Positions 63,095 through 64,000 of a stretch of DNA of 64,000 nucleotides are shown piece by piece. Location of the stretch: NCBI GenBank assembly GCA_963932145.1, contig OZ010595.1:88745581-88809580 (forward strand), in the 5' to 3' direction. The notes under the pieces were generated by a model. That model ran no database searches. It was not told the origin of the DNA and saw only the letters and a list, made by a program, of their open reading frames with translations. The DNA comes from Acanthosepion lycidas (taxonomy: Eukaryota > Mollusca > Cephalopoda > Sepiida > Sepiidae). The stretch's first letter is position 1. Each line of letters begins with the position of its first letter. Position numbers and translations under genes: made by a program.

Positions 63095-63935
63095 TACTTA
63101 TCATTGGGCTGATCAAAAAGTGCCAAGATTGTTTTGTGTCATTTTGGGATTCGTATATAACCCCCAAAATTTCACTTCCCATAGTTTGTATTTTGCTTTG
63201 TAACCATTGAAGTGGGGTCTGTTTCTGGGTGGATAACCTGATGAGTTAGTAGAAATGGTCAAATGCAAAAGCAGAACTGTTCAACAAACAAAATTTACAA
63301 TAAGAAGAAAAAAGACCAAAACTGAAAGTTTCAAGCAAGCAAGCAAATAATATATGCAAAGATAAGAAAGTAAAAAGTTTACAATCTTCAAATTTGCATC
63401 TCCACAAAAAAGCAAGGAAAGACAAGCAAACACAGCAGTCTGTCTTATAGACAAGGCAGATCTGGACTGAGTCAAAATGTAAACTTACATATTTTATTGA
63501 CCAAGAAAAATATCGCAACATGCATTTATGGACTTCTGTCTATAAAATGCAAGGAGGAGTTTTGTGGCCATTCCAGCTAAGATTGAAATCAACACAAACC
63601 ATGGTATATTTTTCAGGTATTTCCCAACTGTGTAGTACATTAGTTTACCTACCAAAGATAGTATTATTCTTAGACTATGATGAGCTTTGACACCCAGTCT
63701 ATTCGTTAATGAATGCCAAATGTTTCAATAGAATGACACTTAATATTACTAACAAAATTTACATGTGGAATTCTTCAGTAAGGCTGATATTAATTTGCTG
63801 ATCAAAAACATCTATCCTTCTTCTCATGATCTTAACTACCTACCATTCATATAACAAACACAATTCATCATAACCATTTTATCAATAATACTCTACTATG
63901 AATGTCTCTCGAGCCTTGTACTTCATGTACTTGAG
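63095..63935. other. Interval without recognised gene
   Basis: 'gggctgatcaaaaagtgcca' (63107) resembles a mariner-type start but no partner end is visible. 63690-63770 matches the repeat at 46750-46820. Confidence 0.35.
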
Positions 63936-63937
63936 TA

Positions 63938-64000
63938 TTAACCCATTAACTGCCAAATTTTTTAATGCACATTCTTGGCCCATACAGGTGTCTTAGGAGT
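63938..64000 (+). mobile_element. Possible piggyBac-like left end, cut by the window edge
   Basis: TTAA followed by 'cccattaactgcca', resembling the TTAA-CCCxTTxxCTGCC ends of piggyBac-like elements. The element, if real, continues past the window. Confidence 0.35.

Noticed and set aside
63107-63240. Mariner left end ('gggctgatcaaaaagtgcca')
   Set aside because: No matching inverted end or transposase motif is visible within the window.

Overview
The window looks like a gene-poor stretch of a metazoan genome, most like a coleoid cephalopod (octopus type). The basis is its AT-rich, microsatellite-rich DNA, several families of tRNA-derived SINEs (three tRNA-derived SINE families were described from octopus; I have not matched these copies to them), many short non-LTR retrotransposon 3' ends, and decayed Tc1/mariner/IS630, hAT, piggyBac-like and Penelope-like fragments. 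The species assignment is inference; no mitochondrial, rRNA or diagnostic host gene is present.

Only one convincing host gene is visible: an intron-free coding exon on the minus strand (25252-27024) for a secreted or surface leucine-rich-repeat protein. It has a signal peptide, a cysteine-rich LRR N-cap, about 16 LRRs, an FN3-like domain and a hydrophobic C-terminus typical of a GPI-anchor signal or a tail-less membrane segment. A 3' splice site lies just upstream of its first ATG, so a 5'UTR exon probably lies farther out on the minus strand.

Layout. 0-5 kb: a tandem array of ~137-bp units interrupted by a solo LTR with a target duplication, LINE tails, a tRNA-Gln-like SINE, and a second small solo LTR inserted in a repeat whose empty-site copy lies 0.5 kb downstream. 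5-12 kb: LINE fragments, SINE pieces and an LTR-like promoter-bearing repeat. 12.8-13.7 kb: a truncated mariner with TIRs. 14-20 kb: LINE 3' ends on both strands, a 250-bp tandem duplication, and a Penelope-like GIY-YIG fragment with a 47-bp palindrome at its 5' edge. 20-25 kb: hairpin MITE, IS630-like ends, SINEs, a mariner remnant and a nested foldback. 25-27 kb: the LRR gene with an intronic 29-bp minisatellite. 28.5-29.3 kb: an internally deleted IS630-type transposon with both ends. 29-37.8 kb: LINE fragments, a Tc1 remnant, inverted SINEs and a hAT element. 38-40.3 kb: inverted SINE pair and a second hAT element carrying a transposase C-terminus. 41.4 kb: a 79-bp MADE1-like palindromic mini-mariner. 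42-46 kb: LINEs and inverted SINEs. 47-56 kb: sparse repeats, LTR-like copies and a third hAT remnant. 56.2-57.7 kb: 46 near-identical copies of a 32-bp unit, expanded inside a dispersed repeat family (here 'family G') present five times in the window. 58-64 kb: piggyBac-like ends, LINE tails, a 328-bp-period tandem duplication and more SINE/LINE pieces.

Apart from the LRR gene, the genes here do not form a pathway; the window is a record of successive mobile-element insertions, many nested, none with an intact transposase or reverse transcriptase.
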